Of a stretch of DNA of 64,000 nt, positions 35,425 through 46,003 are shown one piece after another. The notes below the pieces were generated by a model. That model searched no databases, was not told where the DNA came from, and was given only the letters and a program-made list of their open reading frames with translations. Positions within the stretch are counted from its first letter, which is position 1, and every line of letters starts with the position of its first letter. The position numbers were made by a program, and so were the translations under genes. The DNA is from Rubrivivax sp. Its GTDB lineage: Bacteria; Pseudomonadota; Gammaproteobacteria; Burkholderiales; Burkholderiaceae_C. The stretch spans positions 1-64,000 of the forward strand of contig JAIYCR010000031.1 in NCBI GenBank assembly GCA_027487905.1, read 5' to 3'.

Positions 35425-35580
35425 TCCCGCGCCGCAGCCGGTGCACCAGCGGCCTGGCTGGCTGGCGGAGGTGGAGGGCTGTTGCACCGTGCGCAAGTGC
35501 GACGTGGGGCAGAGCGGGCATCTGGCGAAGACGGAAATCGACCCGCAGACCTAGGAGGTGCGGGCCGATGGGGTGCTGCT
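35421..35580 (+). pseudogene. degenerate copy of the 3' end of ureC
   Basis: Bases 35421-35454 match 34483-34516 of ureC with one mismatch in 34. Bases 35471-35580 match 34632-34741 without gaps, with 18 mismatches in 110 by my count (about 84% identity). About 115 bases of ureC between the two blocks are replaced by 16 unrelated bases, and an in-frame TAG is present. It lies in the same orientation as ureC, beyond the PIN/antitoxin pair. Confidence 0.9.
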
Positions 35581-35754
35581 TCGTGACGGAGTCGGCTGGT
35601 GCCTCCCTAATCCGGTGAACGCGCTGCGGGCGGGAATGCGGGATTCTTTGCGAACCTCTTGCTTCGGGCGGAACTGGTTTTGCCTCTGTTGGCTCAACGT
35701 GAAGGGGAAGCCACGGGCCCCACATGCAAAGCCACCTCTCAGGAGCTGATGCGC

Positions 35755-35783
35755 TTGACACATGGCTTTTAAGTAGCTACATT
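35755..35783 (+). promoter_or_regulatory. sigma-70 promoter of brnT-brnA with overlapping palindrome
   Basis: A perfect -35 box TTGACA (35755-35760), 17-base spacer and -10 box TACATT (35778-35783). The perfect palindrome GTAGCTAC (35773-35780) overlaps the -10 box and would suit autorepression by BrnA. The expected transcript start, about 35789-35791, coincides with the brnT GTG, implying a leaderless message. Confidence 0.7.
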
Positions 35784-35788
35784 AAAGC

Positions 35789-36041
35789 GTGCAAATCGAG
35801 TTCGATCCGGAGAAAGACGCCAGCAACCTTACAAAGCACGGCGTATCGCTGGCACTCGCTGCCGAACTTGACTGGGAGGCTGCGCTGGTCTGGGTCGACG
35901 ACAGGTTCGAGTACGGAGAGTCCAGGCTCATTGCGCTCGTCCCACGTACCGGAATCCTTTACTACGTGGCATTTGTGGATCGAGGGCACATACGGAGAGT
36001 CATCAGCCTCCGTCGTGCCAACCGACGCGAGGTGAAGCACT

Positions 36042-36058
<17 letters not shown>
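35789..36058 (+). CDS. brnT: BrnT-family ribonuclease toxin
   Basis: An 89-residue protein of the BrnT (DUF497) family, small ribonuclease toxins that halt translation. The family opening IEFDPEKDASNLTKHGVSL and the C-terminal VISLRRANRREVKHYVE are clear. GTG 35789 is the only start giving the usual N-terminus, and there is no ribosome site. Its last 17 bases overlap brnA. The gene is visibly richer in A/T than its surroundings, which fits recent acquisition. Confidence 0.93.
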
Positions 36059-37818
<1,760 letters not shown>

Positions 37819-37897
37819 ACCCGCGGCGGCAGGGTGGCCGTCGGGCACCTGCCCCTGGACGGAGCCTGCGCGTTGACGTTATGCCAGGCAACCCGTG

Positions 37898-38968
37898 CTA
37901 GACGCCCCGAGCCGTTGGCGCCGGGAGCGAGCGGGCGAGGAAGAAGCGCAGCATCTGCTCGGTGGCGTCCGGGCCTTTCGGATCGACATGGCTGCCCTGC
38001 GGCTGGCCTCCGAACCAGGCGTGGGCGCCGCCATGGACGATCCAGCGCTCTGCCTTGATCAGGCCGTCCGCCGAGCGGTGCGTCTGGACGGTGCTGGCCC
38101 GGCCGCCCGGGCCCGACTCCACGCGCCGGGTCTGCACGGCGAGACCGTCGCCTACGAGCGCGGAGACCACGGACTCGGCGTTGTCCGGGTGCACGGTCGA
38201 GTCCGCGTCGCCGTGGAAGACGATCACCGGAACGCCACTGGGCGACGCGAGCGACCGGCTGCCCCCACCCCGCATCGCGGCCAGCCCCGAGTGCAGGTCG
38301 CGCGCTGCGCCCGGGGCCAGGCCGGAATGCACGCCCACCGCGGCGAAGAGGTCCGGGTGGGTCTGTCCGAGGATGGCAGCCATGGCGCCGCCGGCTGAAA
38401 GGCCCGCGACATAGACGCGGCGCGCGTCGATCGGGTGCTCGGCCAGAAGCGCCCGCACCAGGCTGGCGATCACCGCGGGCTCGCCGCGCTCGCGCGACTG
38501 GTGGCTGTGCTTGAACCAGTTCCAGCAGCGCTGGGGGTTCAGTTCGCGCGGCTGCTCGGGGTAGAGGACATGGAAGCCCTCGGCCCGCGCCCGCTCGTTC
38601 ATGCCCGTTCCGGCGGCGAAGTCGTCCGGGTCCTGGGTGCAGCCGTGCAGCATCACCACGAGGGGGCGCGGGCCGGGCAGCGGCCCTGGCGGGCTGAAGA
38701 GCTTGAAGTTGCGGGCCCCGGTAGGGCAGGTGTGACGGCCGGCTGTGAAGCGTTCCGCGCCGGCGTCGGCGGACTTCGAAGCTTCGACCGCCACCACCCG
38801 GGCCTGGATGTCGATGACTTCCGCATCCGAGGCTGCACCGCGTGCGGCAGTAGCGGCGGCCGGCCGACGGCCCAGGGCCTCCAGGAGCAGGGCGCTGGCC
38901 GCGGCGAGATCGCCGCTGCGGGTGAGTCGGGTGGCTTCGGCCATCCGGTCACGAAAGGGAATGTTCAT
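37898..38968 (-). CDS. PHB depolymerase-type esterase
   Basis: A 356-residue hydrolase of the poly(3-hydroxybutyrate) depolymerase/feruloyl esterase group. About 95 residues precede RPLVVMLHGCTQDPDDFA; the lipase box is YVAGLSAGGAMA and the catalytic Asp and His fall in FHGDADSTVHPDN and HGGAHAWFGG. HGCTQ and AGLSAGGAM are family marks. No signal peptide is seen, so an intracellular role on stored polyester or short esters is possible. ATG 38968 follows AAGGA. It is 26 bases downstream of the RHH-protein gene. Confidence 0.88.
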   Translation of the reverse strand: MNIPFRDRMAEATRLTRSGDLAAASALLLEALGRRPAAATAARGAASDAEVIDIQARVVAVEASKSADAGAERFTAGRHTCPTGARNFKLFSPPGPLPGPRPLVVMLHGCTQDPDDFAAGTGMNERARAEGFHVLYPEQPRELNPQRCWNWFKHSHQSRERGEPAVIASLVRALLAEHPIDARRVYVAGLSAGGAMAAILGQTHPDLFAAVGVHSGLAPGAARDLHSGLAAMRGGGSRSLASPSGVPVIVFHGDADSTVHPDNAESVVSALVGDGLAVQTRRVESGPGGRASTVQTHRSADGLIKAERWIVHGGAHAWFGGQPQGSHVDPKGPDATEQMLRFFLARSLPAPTARGV

Positions 38969-38994
38969 GTCGTCCTTGGGGGCAGGGGATGCTA

Positions 38995-39417
38995 TCAGCG
39001 CATCCGGGGCAATAGGGCGGCCTTGACCTCGGGCGGCGCATGCAGCGCGCCCAGGACCGTGAGGGAGTCGATGGCGGCGAGCGCCAGGGCGGGCGTGACG
39101 TCCGTGGCCAGGGAGGCCAGACCGAGCACCCGGATGTTCAGTGTCTGCCCGCTGTCGACCACCGCTTGCAGGTCGGACGCGGCGTAGTGCTGGATGCCCA
39201 GCACCAGGGTCTTGCGCGACACCGCCTGGCGCAGCGCGTCGCCGTGCTGGGCGAGCTGATTGCGGATGGCCGTGCGGATGAAATCGCTGCGATTGGCATA
39301 GAAGCCCTCCTGCGTGAGGAGGTCGATCTGGCCGAGGTCCACGCAGCCCAGGTTGAGGGTGATCTTCTCGTCCGTGGCTGGGGCGGAGGCGGGTCGGATG
39401 GTTTGGCGTGCTGGCAT
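38995..39417 (-). CDS. ribbon-helix-helix (CopG-like) regulator
   Basis: A 140-residue protein with an N-terminal ribbon-helix-helix, ITLNLGCVDLGQIDLLTQEGF then YANRSDFIRTAIRNQL (about residues 18-57). A C-terminal half rich in Leu/Ala suggests oligomerisation. AGGA lies 6 bases before ATG 39417. It stands directly upstream of the PHB-type esterase on the same strand, so regulating that gene is the simplest idea. It is divergent from the DUF2784 gene across 68 bases. Confidence 0.8.
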   Translation of the reverse strand: MPARQTIRPASAPATDEKITLNLGCVDLGQIDLLTQEGFYANRSDFIRTAIRNQLAQHGDALRQAVSRKTLVLGIQHYAASDLQAVVDSGQTLNIRVLGLASLATDVTPALALAAIDSLTVLGALHAPPEVKAALLPRMR

Positions 39418-39485
39418 GGAGCATCCTAGCACCATCCAAGTGGATTACTAAAGAAGACTCAGAGCGCCTGCAAGAATCCAGACCG

Positions 39486-39875
39486 ATGCCTTATCCATTC
39501 CTCGCCGACCTCGTGCTGACCCTGCATGTGGCCATCGTGGTCTTCATCGTCGGGGGTCTGGTCGCGGTCTTCGTCGGCGGCGCCCTGGGCTGGCGCTGGG
39601 TGCGGCACCGCAGCTTTCGAGGGCTGCATCTGGCGGCCATTGCGGTGGTGGTGCTGCAGTCGTGGCTCGGGCAGTGGTGCGCGCTGACGACGCTGGAATC
39701 CTGGCTGCGCGCGCAGGCTGGCGAATCCGGCTACACGCGCAGCTTCGTCGAGACCTGGTTGCACCGCCTCCTGTACCTGGAGGGGCCGTTCTGGGCCTTC
39801 ACCCTGGCCTACACCGTCTTCGGGGGCCTGGTGCTGCTGGCGTGGTGGCGCGTTCCGCCGCGGCCCGGCGCCTGA
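39486..39875 (+). CDS. DUF2784 family membrane protein
   Basis: A 129-residue protein with three or four membrane helices (about residues 8-30, 43-62, 100-122). It has the DUF2784 pattern: LTLHVAIVVFIVGG near the start, the CALTTLE motif after the second helix and SFVETWLHRLLY before the last. Function unknown. It is the last gene of the accessory block and lies 132 bases before ureE on the same strand, in a gap with no clear promoter. Confidence 0.88.
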   Translation: MPYPFLADLVLTLHVAIVVFIVGGLVAVFVGGALGWRWVRHRSFRGLHLAAIAVVVLQSWLGQWCALTTLESWLRAQAGESGYTRSFVETWLHRLLYLEGPFWAFTLAYTVFGGLVLLAWWRVPPRPGA

Positions 39876-40007
39876 ACGGCAGCGACGCGGCGACGCGGAC
39901 GCGCGCGATGCGGGCACACTGGCGGGACAGCCGTCCGGCCGCTCGCGGGCGGACGACCGTTCCTCTGTCCGTCACCCTTCGGGCAACCCGCCGCTGGAGA
40001 TCTTCCG

Positions 40008-40760
40008 ATGCTGATCGTCAACAAGCTGCTGCCCCAGGGCCGCGGTATCGCCGGCGCGCTGGTGCGCCGAGCGCCTCTCGTCGTGCTTGACTGGGACACC
40101 CGCCAGAAGAGCCGCTTCGATGCGGTGGACGCGTCGGGCCGCGCGCTGGGTGTGTTCCTTGCACGTGGCACGGTGGTGCGCGGGGGCGATCTGCTCGTGG
40201 CCGAGGACGGCTCCTTGATCCGGGTGCAGGCCGCCGAGCAGCCCGTGATGCGCGTCACCGCCTGCGCGCAGCACGGGTCGCCCTTTGACCTGCTGCGCGC
40301 CGCCTATCACCTGGGCAACCGCCATGTCCCCATCGAGTTGCGCCCGGACCACCTGCAGATCGAACCCGACCCGGTGCTCGGCGAGTTGCTGCAGCAGATG
40401 GGCCTGGACGTCCTGACGATGGAGGCCGCTTTTGAGCCGGAGGGCGGGGCCTATGCGAAGTCGGGCCCGGCGCACGGGCACGGGCATGCGCATGGACATG
40501 ACCACTCACACGGCGCCACGACCCCTGCCGCCGAGCCGCATGTCCACGGCCCGGGCTGCAGCCATGGACCGGCTGCTGCCGCGCCGGTGGCGGCCATTGC
40601 GCTGCAAGGCATCGGCCGCGGACCCCGCCCGGCCGCGACGGTGCAGCCGCATGTCCACGGCCCGGGCTGCGGCCACGACCACGACAACCACCACGGCCAC
40701 GGCCACGACCACAGCCACGACCCTGCGCACGGACCGGGTAACGGCCACCCGCGCGGATGA
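40008..40760 (+). CDS. ureE: urease accessory protein UreE (nickel chaperone)
   Basis: A 250-residue UreE. The peptide-binding N-terminal domain (about 1-75) and the metal-binding C-terminal domain with [13 protein letters not shown] (about 105-117) are standard. The tail from about 150 is a long His-rich nickel reservoir ([13 protein letters not shown], then PHVHGPGC twice, then GHGHDHSHD). The tail is about twice the usual length, from an internal duplication. Its stop overlaps the ureF start (ATGA). Confidence 0.96.
   Translation: MLIVNKLLPQGRGIAGALVRRAPLVVLDWDTRQKSRFDAVDASGRALGVFLARGTVVRGGDLLVAEDGSLIRVQAAEQPVMRVTACAQHGSPFDLLRAAYHLGNRHVPIELRPDHLQIEPDPVLGELLQQMGLDVLTMEAAFEPEGGAYAKSGPAHGHGHAHGHDHSHGATTPAAEPHVHGPGCSHGPAAAAPVAAIALQGIGRGPRPAATVQPHVHGPGCGHDHDNHHGHGHDHSHDPAHGPGNGHPRG
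40534..40670 (+). repeat. 26-bp perfect direct repeat in the ureE tail
   Basis: Bases 40534-40559 recur exactly at 40645-40670, 111 bases (37 codons) apart and in frame, each coding the peptide PHVHGPGC followed by (S/G)H. It records duplication of a His/Cys metal-binding segment of UreE. Confidence 0.9.
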
Positions 40761-41482
40761 GCACGCCCGCCAGCCTGCTGCAGCTCCTGTGGCTTGCCTC
40801 CCCGGCGCTGCCGGTGGGCGGCTTCAGTTACTCCGAGGGCCTGGAGGCCGCGGTGGAAGCGGGCGTCGTCACCGACGAAGCCACGGCCCGCGCCTGGATG
40901 CGGGACCAGCTCGCGCTGTCCTTCGCACGGGTGGACCTGCCGGTGGCTGCCGCCGCCTTCGCGGCCTGGGCTGCACCCGGGCCTGGGGCCGAGCTTGACC
41001 GGCCGCGGCTCGTCGAGCTGAACGACTGGGTGCACCACACCCGCGAGACGGCCGAGCTCAGGCAGCAGACGCAGCAGACCGGTCGGTCCCTCGTCGAATG
41101 GCTGCGCACCCGCCAGGCCGATGACCGAGCCCGCGGCAGCCCGGACGATGCGCGGCTCGACCTCCTGGCCGGACTTCCGGGCGGCCCGACCTGGCCGGTG
41201 GCCTTCGCGCTGGCCGCTGCGCGCACCGGCGCGAACGCCCGGGATGCGCTGCTGGCGCTGGGCTTCGGCTGGGCCGAGAACCAGGTCCAGGCCGCATTGA
41301 AGGCGGTGCCGCTCGGGCAGAGCGCCGGTCAGCGCATCCTCGCCGCGCTGGCGACCGACCTGCCGGCCGTGGTGGAGGCGGCCCTGGCCATGCCCGATGC
41401 GGCCCGGCAGGCCTTCACGCCGATGCTGGCCATCCGCTCGGCCCAGCACGAGACGCAGTACTCCCGGCTCTTCCGATCCTGA
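40757..41482 (+). CDS. ureF: urease accessory protein UreF
   Basis: A 241-residue helical protein with UreF marks: [18 protein letters not shown] near the N-terminus and the [14 protein letters not shown]-terminus. UreF joins UreD and UreG to load nickel and CO2 into apo-urease. It overlaps ureE by 4 bases. The next gene is not ureG but an Hsp70-like gene. Confidence 0.96.
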   Translation: MSTPASLLQLLWLASPALPVGGFSYSEGLEAAVEAGVVTDEATARAWMRDQLALSFARVDLPVAAAAFAAWAAPGPGAELDRPRLVELNDWVHHTRETAELRQQTQQTGRSLVEWLRTRQADDRARGSPDDARLDLLAGLPGGPTWPVAFALAAARTGANARDALLALGFGWAENQVQAALKAVPLGQSAGQRILAALATDLPAVVEAALAMPDAARQAFTPMLAIRSAQHETQYSRLFRS

Positions 41483-41528
41483 TCGACGATCGACGCCCGT
41501 TCACCTGCCAGCCTTGCGGACCTGCTCC

Positions 41529-42845
41529 TTGAACCCATCCCTGCCGCTCGCCGACGTCTGTGCCATCGACTTCGGAACCTCCAATTCGGCCGTGGCGCTG
41601 GCCGGCGCGCCCGGCGAAGGTATCCGCCTGGTGCCGCTCGAGGGCGACGCCGTGACCATGCCGACTGCGGTGTTCTACCTGGCCGAAGGACCGGAAACCG
41701 AAGGTCCGCCCCGCGCCTTCGGGCGCGCAGCGGTGGCGGCCTATGTGGAGGGCCTGGACGGGCGGCTGATGCGTTCGATGAAGAGCGTGCTGGGCTCGAC
41801 GCTTGCCGAGCAGCGCACGGATGTGGGGGCTGGCCGCAGCGTCGCCTATGTGGATGTCATCGCTGGCTACCTGCTGCACCTGAAGCGCCGGGCGGAGGTG
41901 GCCGCCGGCGGCCCGCTGCGGCGCGTGGTGATGGGGCGACCGGTGCGCTTCGTCGACGACGACGACGCGCGCGATGCCCAGGCCCAGGCCACGCTGGCCG
42001 AGGCGGCCAGGCGGGTGGGATTCGAGTCGGTGGCCTTCGAGTTCGAACCCATCGCCGCGGCCTTCGACTTCGAGCAGGCCTGTACCCGCGAGGAGCGGGT
42101 GCTGGTGGCCGACATCGGCGGCGGCACCTCGGACTTCTGCATCGTGCGGGTCGGCCCCGGGCGCCAGGCCCGGCCCGACCGGAGCGACGATCTGCTGGCC
42201 CACCACGGCGTGCACATCGCCGGCACCGACTTCGACCGCCACCTCGAACTGGCCACGGTGCTGCGGCCCCTGGGCTACGGCGCGCTGGGGCCGTCGGTGG
42301 CAGGCTCCACGCCGCGCGAGGTGCCGAGCAAGGTCTACTTCGACCTCGCGACCTGGCACCTGATCAACACGGTCTATTCGCCGCAGCGCGTGCTGGAACT
42401 GCGGGGCATGAAGGGCTTCTATGCCGACGTCGCCCAGCACCGACGACTGATGACGGTGCTCGAGGAGCGCCTGGGCCATGACCTGGCCGCACGGGCCGAG
42501 GCGGCCAAGATCGGCCTGTCCGACGCGCGTGAGGGCGAGGTGCTGTCCATCGACCTGTCGCTGATCGAGCGCGGCCTGGCCGCCACGCTCAGCGACGCGC
42601 AATGCCAGGCGGCCCTGGCTGCCGACATCGCCCGCATCGTCGAGGCGGCCGACGAGACCCTTAGGCTCGCGAACCTGCCGCGCGGTGCCATCGACGCGAT
42701 CTACTTCACCGGTGGCTCCACCGGCCTGCGCCGGCTCACCGATGCCTTGTGCCGCCGATTCCCCCAGGCCCGGGCGGTGAGCGGCGAGCGATTCGCCAGC
42801 GTGGCCACCGGTCTGGGCCTCACCGCCCGACGCCGCTTCGCCTGA
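41529..42845 (+). CDS. Hsp70-family protein (YegD-like)
   Basis: A 438-residue member of the actin/Hsp70 ATPase superfamily similar to YegD. The first phosphate loop is [13 protein letters not shown] and the second [14 protein letters not shown]; the adenosine motif is [12 protein letters not shown] near the end. It has the nucleotide-binding domain only; no peptide-binding domain follows. There is no ATG: TTG 41529 is the best start ([16 protein letters not shown]). It lies between ureF and ureG, 46 bases after ureF and 65 before ureG, on the same strand. A link to urease assembly is untested. Confidence 0.88.
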   Translation: MNPSLPLADVCAIDFGTSNSAVALAGAPGEGIRLVPLEGDAVTMPTAVFYLAEGPETEGPPRAFGRAAVAAYVEGLDGRLMRSMKSVLGSTLAEQRTDVGAGRSVAYVDVIAGYLLHLKRRAEVAAGGPLRRVVMGRPVRFVDDDDARDAQAQATLAEAARRVGFESVAFEFEPIAAAFDFEQACTREERVLVADIGGGTSDFCIVRVGPGRQARPDRSDDLLAHHGVHIAGTDFDRHLELATVLRPLGYGALGPSVAGSTPREVPSKVYFDLATWHLINTVYSPQRVLELRGMKGFYADVAQHRRLMTVLEERLGHDLAARAEAAKIGLSDAREGEVLSIDLSLIERGLAATLSDAQCQAALAADIARIVEAADETLRLANLPRGAIDAIYFTGGSTGLRRLTDALCRRFPQARAVSGERFASVATGLGLTARRRFA

Positions 42846-42910
42846 GCGCCCAGGGTTTCCGGCGCGCAGCTTGCTTGCCTGCCTGCGAGCTTCACTTCTA
42901 CCCGAGCACC

Positions 42911-43567
42911 ATGACCTCCGCCCTGCATCACATTCCCGGACGTACCAAGAAGCTTCCTCCGCTGCGCGTGGGCGTCGGCGGCCCCGTGGGTTCGGGCAAG
43001 ACCACGCTGGTGGAGATGCTGTGCAAGGCCATGCGCGAGCGCTGGGACCTGGTGGTGGTCACCAACGACATCTACACCAAGGAAGACCAGCGGCTGCTCA
43101 CCGTGGCCGGTGCGCTCGAACCCGAACGCATCATGGGTGTGGAAACCGGTGGCTGCCCGCACACCGCCATCCGCGAGGACGCCTCCATCAACCTGGAGGC
43201 GGTCGACCGCATGCTCGAGAAGTTCCCGAATGCGGACATCGTGTTCATCGAATCGGGCGGCGACAACCTGGCCGCCACCTTCAGCCCCGAACTGAGCGAC
43301 CTCACCCTCTACGTCATCGACGTGGCCGCCGGCGAGAAGATCCCGCGCAAGGGCGGACCCGGCATCACCAAGAGCGATCTCTTCGTGATCAACAAGATCG
43401 ACCTCGCCCCCCATGTGGGGGCGAGCCTGGAGGTGATGGAGGCGGACACCCGCCGCATGCGTCCGGACGCCGCGCGTCGGCCCTATGTGATGAGCAACCT
43501 GCGCACCCGCCAGGGCCTGGACGAGGTGGTGCGCTTCATCGAGACCCGGGGGCTGCTGGTAGCCTGA
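42911..43567 (+). CDS. ureG: urease accessory GTPase UreG
   Basis: A 218-residue SIMIBI GTPase. The P-loop is GGPVGSGKT (about 23-31), the nickel-binding CPH is in [12 protein letters not shown], and the guanine-specificity NKID is in [17 protein letters not shown] hydrolysis by UreG drives nickel transfer to urease. ATG 42911 is the family start; the frame is open upstream into yegD without likeness. It converges with psd. Confidence 0.97.
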   Translation: MTSALHHIPGRTKKLPPLRVGVGGPVGSGKTTLVEMLCKAMRERWDLVVVTNDIYTKEDQRLLTVAGALEPERIMGVETGGCPHTAIREDASINLEAVDRMLEKFPNADIVFIESGGDNLAATFSPELSDLTLYVIDVAAGEKIPRKGGPGITKSDLFVINKIDLAPHVGASLEVMEADTRRMRPDAARRPYVMSNLRTRQGLDEVVRFIETRGLLVA

Positions 43568-43599
43568 GCGGGCTTCGACGCCAGGGCCCGCAGCCTGTG

Positions 43600-43619
43600 A
43601 CCTGAGTCAGTACTCAGGT
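43600..43619. terminator. hairpin between convergent ureG and psd
   Basis: A perfect 8-bp stem (ACCTGAGT at 43600-43607, ACTCAGGT at 43612-43619) with a 4-base loop overlaps the psd stop codon. A second pair, GCGGGC/GCCCGC, is just before it. No T-run follows, so termination is plausible but not certain. Confidence 0.4.
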
Positions 43620-44518
43620 GCCGGAATGGAGGGCGGGAGGGCGGAGGTCGGGTCCGCCGGTGCATCGGCCGTTGCCGTTGCCATGGCCTCGCCCAGACGG
43701 ATCGCCCGGCCTGGAGCCCACTGCGGGTTGAAGCCCGACACCGCCGTCCGCGGCATCAGCATCACCACGGTGGAGCCGAGCAGGAAGCGCCCCATCTCCT
43801 CGCCCTGGCGCAGCACGATGCGCTGGTCGGTGTAGTGCCAGTCGCGAAGCGTGCCGGGCCGCGGCGGGTTCACCAGGCCGTGCCACACCGTGGCCATGCT
43901 GCCCACGATGGTGGCGCCCACCAGCACCAGCACCCAGGGCGCACCGCCCGCAGGCGGCTCGAACACGCACACCACCCGCTCGTTGCGGGCGAAGAGCCCG
44001 GGAATGCCACGGGCCGTGGCCGGGTTCACCGAGAACAGATCGCCCGGCACATGGACCATGCGCAGCAGGCGTCCGTCCGCCGGCATGTGGATGCGGTGGT
44101 AGTCGCGCGGGCTGAGGTAGAGCGTGGCGAAATGGCCGTCGGCCAGGCCTCGGGCCAGTGTCGCGTCGCCGCCCACCAGCGCGGTGGCGGTGTAGTGATG
44201 GCCCTTGGCCTGGAACACGGCACCGGACTCGACGCGCCCGAACTGGCTGATGGCGCCGTCCACCGGGCAGATCCACGGCGCCGCTGACAGGGGCCGGGCC
44301 CCGTCGCGCAGCGCCCGGGTGAAGAAGGCATTGAAGCTCGGGTAGGCCGCGGGATCGGGATCGGCCGCTTCGGACATGTCCACGCGGTAGCGTGCAATGA
44401 AGCGGCGGATCACCGCCGTCGTGAGCGAACCCGCTTGCAGGCCGGCCGCCCAGCCGGCCAGTCGGGTCAGGGCCTGCTTGGGCAGCAGGTACTGCGCTCG
44501 GACGCTCAGTTCGGTCAT
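43607..44518 (-). CDS. psd: phosphatidylserine decarboxylase proenzyme
   Basis: A 303-residue Psd that makes phosphatidylethanolamine at the inner membrane. The self-cleavage site LGST (in GRFLLGSTVVML), which generates the pyruvoyl group, is present near the C-terminal quarter, and the catalytic His is in YLSPRDYHRIHMP. The length is that of bacterial Psd. ATG 44518 is used. It follows sppA on the same strand, 32 bases away. Confidence 0.96.
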   Translation of the reverse strand: MTELSVRAQYLLPKQALTRLAGWAAGLQAGSLTTAVIRRFIARYRVDMSEAADPDPAAYPSFNAFFTRALRDGARPLSAAPWICPVDGAISQFGRVESGAVFQAKGHHYTATALVGGDATLARGLADGHFATLYLSPRDYHRIHMPADGRLLRMVHVPGDLFSVNPATARGIPGLFARNERVVCVFEPPAGGAPWVLVLVGATIVGSMATVWHGLVNPPRPGTLRDWHYTDQRIVLRQGEEMGRFLLGSTVVMLMPRTAVSGFNPQWAPGRAIRLGEAMATATADAPADPTSALPPSIPAPEY

Positions 44519-44550
44519 GGGCGTGCTGGCCGGTGAAGGGTCGGGCGGCC

Positions 44551-45573
44551 TCAGCGCCAGCTGCTCAAGCCGTGCAGGGCCTGCACCGCGCCCGCACCGA
44601 CCGACGCGCCGAAGCGCTTGGCCAGCCGCTCGGCGATGTTCTCGCGGGCGGTGTAGTCGATGATCTCCTCGGCCTTGATGACTTCGCGCGCCACGTAGTC
44701 GAGGCTGCCGAGCTCGTCGACGAGACCCAGTGCCTTGGCCTGCTCGCCGTTCCAGAAGAGGCCCGAGAACAGCTCGGGCGACTCCTTCAGCCGCGTGCCA
44801 CGGCCCTGGCGCACCACCGCGATGAACTGCTGGTGGATCTGGTCGATGGTGCCTTGCAGGTGAGCCCGGTGCTGCTCGCTCAGCGGACTGAAGGGGTCGC
44901 CGATGGCCTTGTTGGTGCCGGCGGTGAGGAGCCGGCGCTCCACGCCGAGCTTTTCCATCGTGCCGGTGAAGCCGAAGCTGTCCATCAACACGCCGATGGA
45001 GCCGACGATGGAGGCCTTGTCGGCATAGATCTCGTCGGCTGCCGCGGCGATGTAGTAAGCGCCCGAGGCAGCGCTTTCCTCGACCACCGCGATGACCTTC
45101 TTCTTGTGCAGGGCCTTCAAGCGGACGATCTCGTCGTAGACGATGCCCGACTGCACGGGGCTGCCACCCGGCGAGTTGATGCGCAGCACCACGCCTTGGG
45201 CTCCGGCGTCCTCGAAGGCCTGGCGCAGCGCGCCCACCAGCATCTCGGCGCTGGCCTCGGTGTCGGCGGCGATGGGGCCGCGAACCTCCACCAGCGCCGT
45301 GTGCGGGCCGGTGGGTGCCGACACCACCGAGCGCTGCTGGAAGAGGGCGGTCGCGATGGCCACCACCACCATCAGCCAGACCAGCCGGAAGAAGATGGTC
45401 CAGCGCCGGGCGCTGCGGCGATCCTTCAGGTACTCGCCGGCCAGTCGGTGGGCGAGGTCATCCCATCCGGGCCCGGGCGAGGCGGCGGCTGCAGCGGCAG
45501 CAGAAAGCGTCGCGGCACTGGACACGGGCGGCGGCACCGCGGTGGCGGACGCGTCGTCAGGGCTGGGATTCAT
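44551..45573 (-). CDS. sppA: S49-family signal peptide peptidase
   Basis: A 340-residue membrane-anchored serine protease of the short SppA type. One membrane helix at about residues 60-80 (WLMVVVAIATALF) is followed by the ClpP-like domain with INSPGGSPVQSG and the nucleophile region VEESAASGAYYIA. It degrades signal peptides left in the membrane. Its start overlaps the Rieske gene end by 17 bases. It belongs to the conserved block rluC-HAD-Rieske-sppA. Confidence 0.94.
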   Translation of the reverse strand: MNPSPDDASATAVPPPVSSAATLSAAAAAAASPGPGWDDLAHRLAGEYLKDRRSARRWTIFFRLVWLMVVVAIATALFQQRSVVSAPTGPHTALVEVRGPIAADTEASAEMLVGALRQAFEDAGAQGVVLRINSPGGSPVQSGIVYDEIVRLKALHKKKVIAVVEESAASGAYYIAAAADEIYADKASIVGSIGVLMDSFGFTGTMEKLGVERRLLTAGTNKAIGDPFSPLSEQHRAHLQGTIDQIHQQFIAVVRQGRGTRLKESPELFSGLFWNGEQAKALGLVDELGSLDYVAREVIKAEEIIDYTARENIAERLAKRFGASVGAGAVQALHGLSSWR

Positions 45574-46003
45574 CCGGTGTCCTGGTGGTGTGGGGGTCGG
45601 TCAGAGGGGCTGCAGGCGGCGGCTGCGTGTCTCGGGAAGGATACCAATGCACCCCCTGGGCATCCTCGTCCAGCGCGATGACCGTCAGGCGGCCACGGCC
45701 ACAGGGCCCGCCCACGCACTGGCCGTGGGCGGGGTCGTAGGCGGCGCCGTGCAGCGAGCACAGGATGGTGCGGCGTTCGGTGTCGAGGAACTCGCCGGGC
45801 TGCCAGTCGAGCTCGGTGGGCACGTGCACGCACCGGTTCAGGTAGCCCACCGCGCGGCCGTCGATGCGCAGGGCGAAGGCCCGCGCCGGCTGGCCGAAGT
45901 GCTGGACGTCCCACACCCAGCCGCGCCCGCGCTCGACCAGCGCCTCGCTCGGACACAGCGCCAGGCGCAACGCAGCGGGTCTCGGCGCGCCGGCCTCAGG
46001 CAT
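45557..46003 (-). CDS. Rieske [2Fe-2S] protein
   Basis: A 148-residue small Rieske protein. The cluster ligands are Cys58 and His60 in NRCVHVP and Cys82 and His85 in CSLHGAAYD. There is no catalytic domain and no membrane segment, so it is a ferredoxin-like electron carrier of unknown partner. ATG 46003 overlaps the HAD gene end by 8 bases and its own end overlaps sppA by 17, so translation is coupled along the block. Confidence 0.92.
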   Translation of the reverse strand: MPEAGAPRPAALRLALCPSEALVERGRGWVWDVQHFGQPARAFALRIDGRAVGYLNRCVHVPTELDWQPGEFLDTERRTILCSLHGAAYDPAHGQCVGGPCGRGRLTVIALDEDAQGVHWYPSRDTQPPPAAPLTDPHTTRTPDESQP

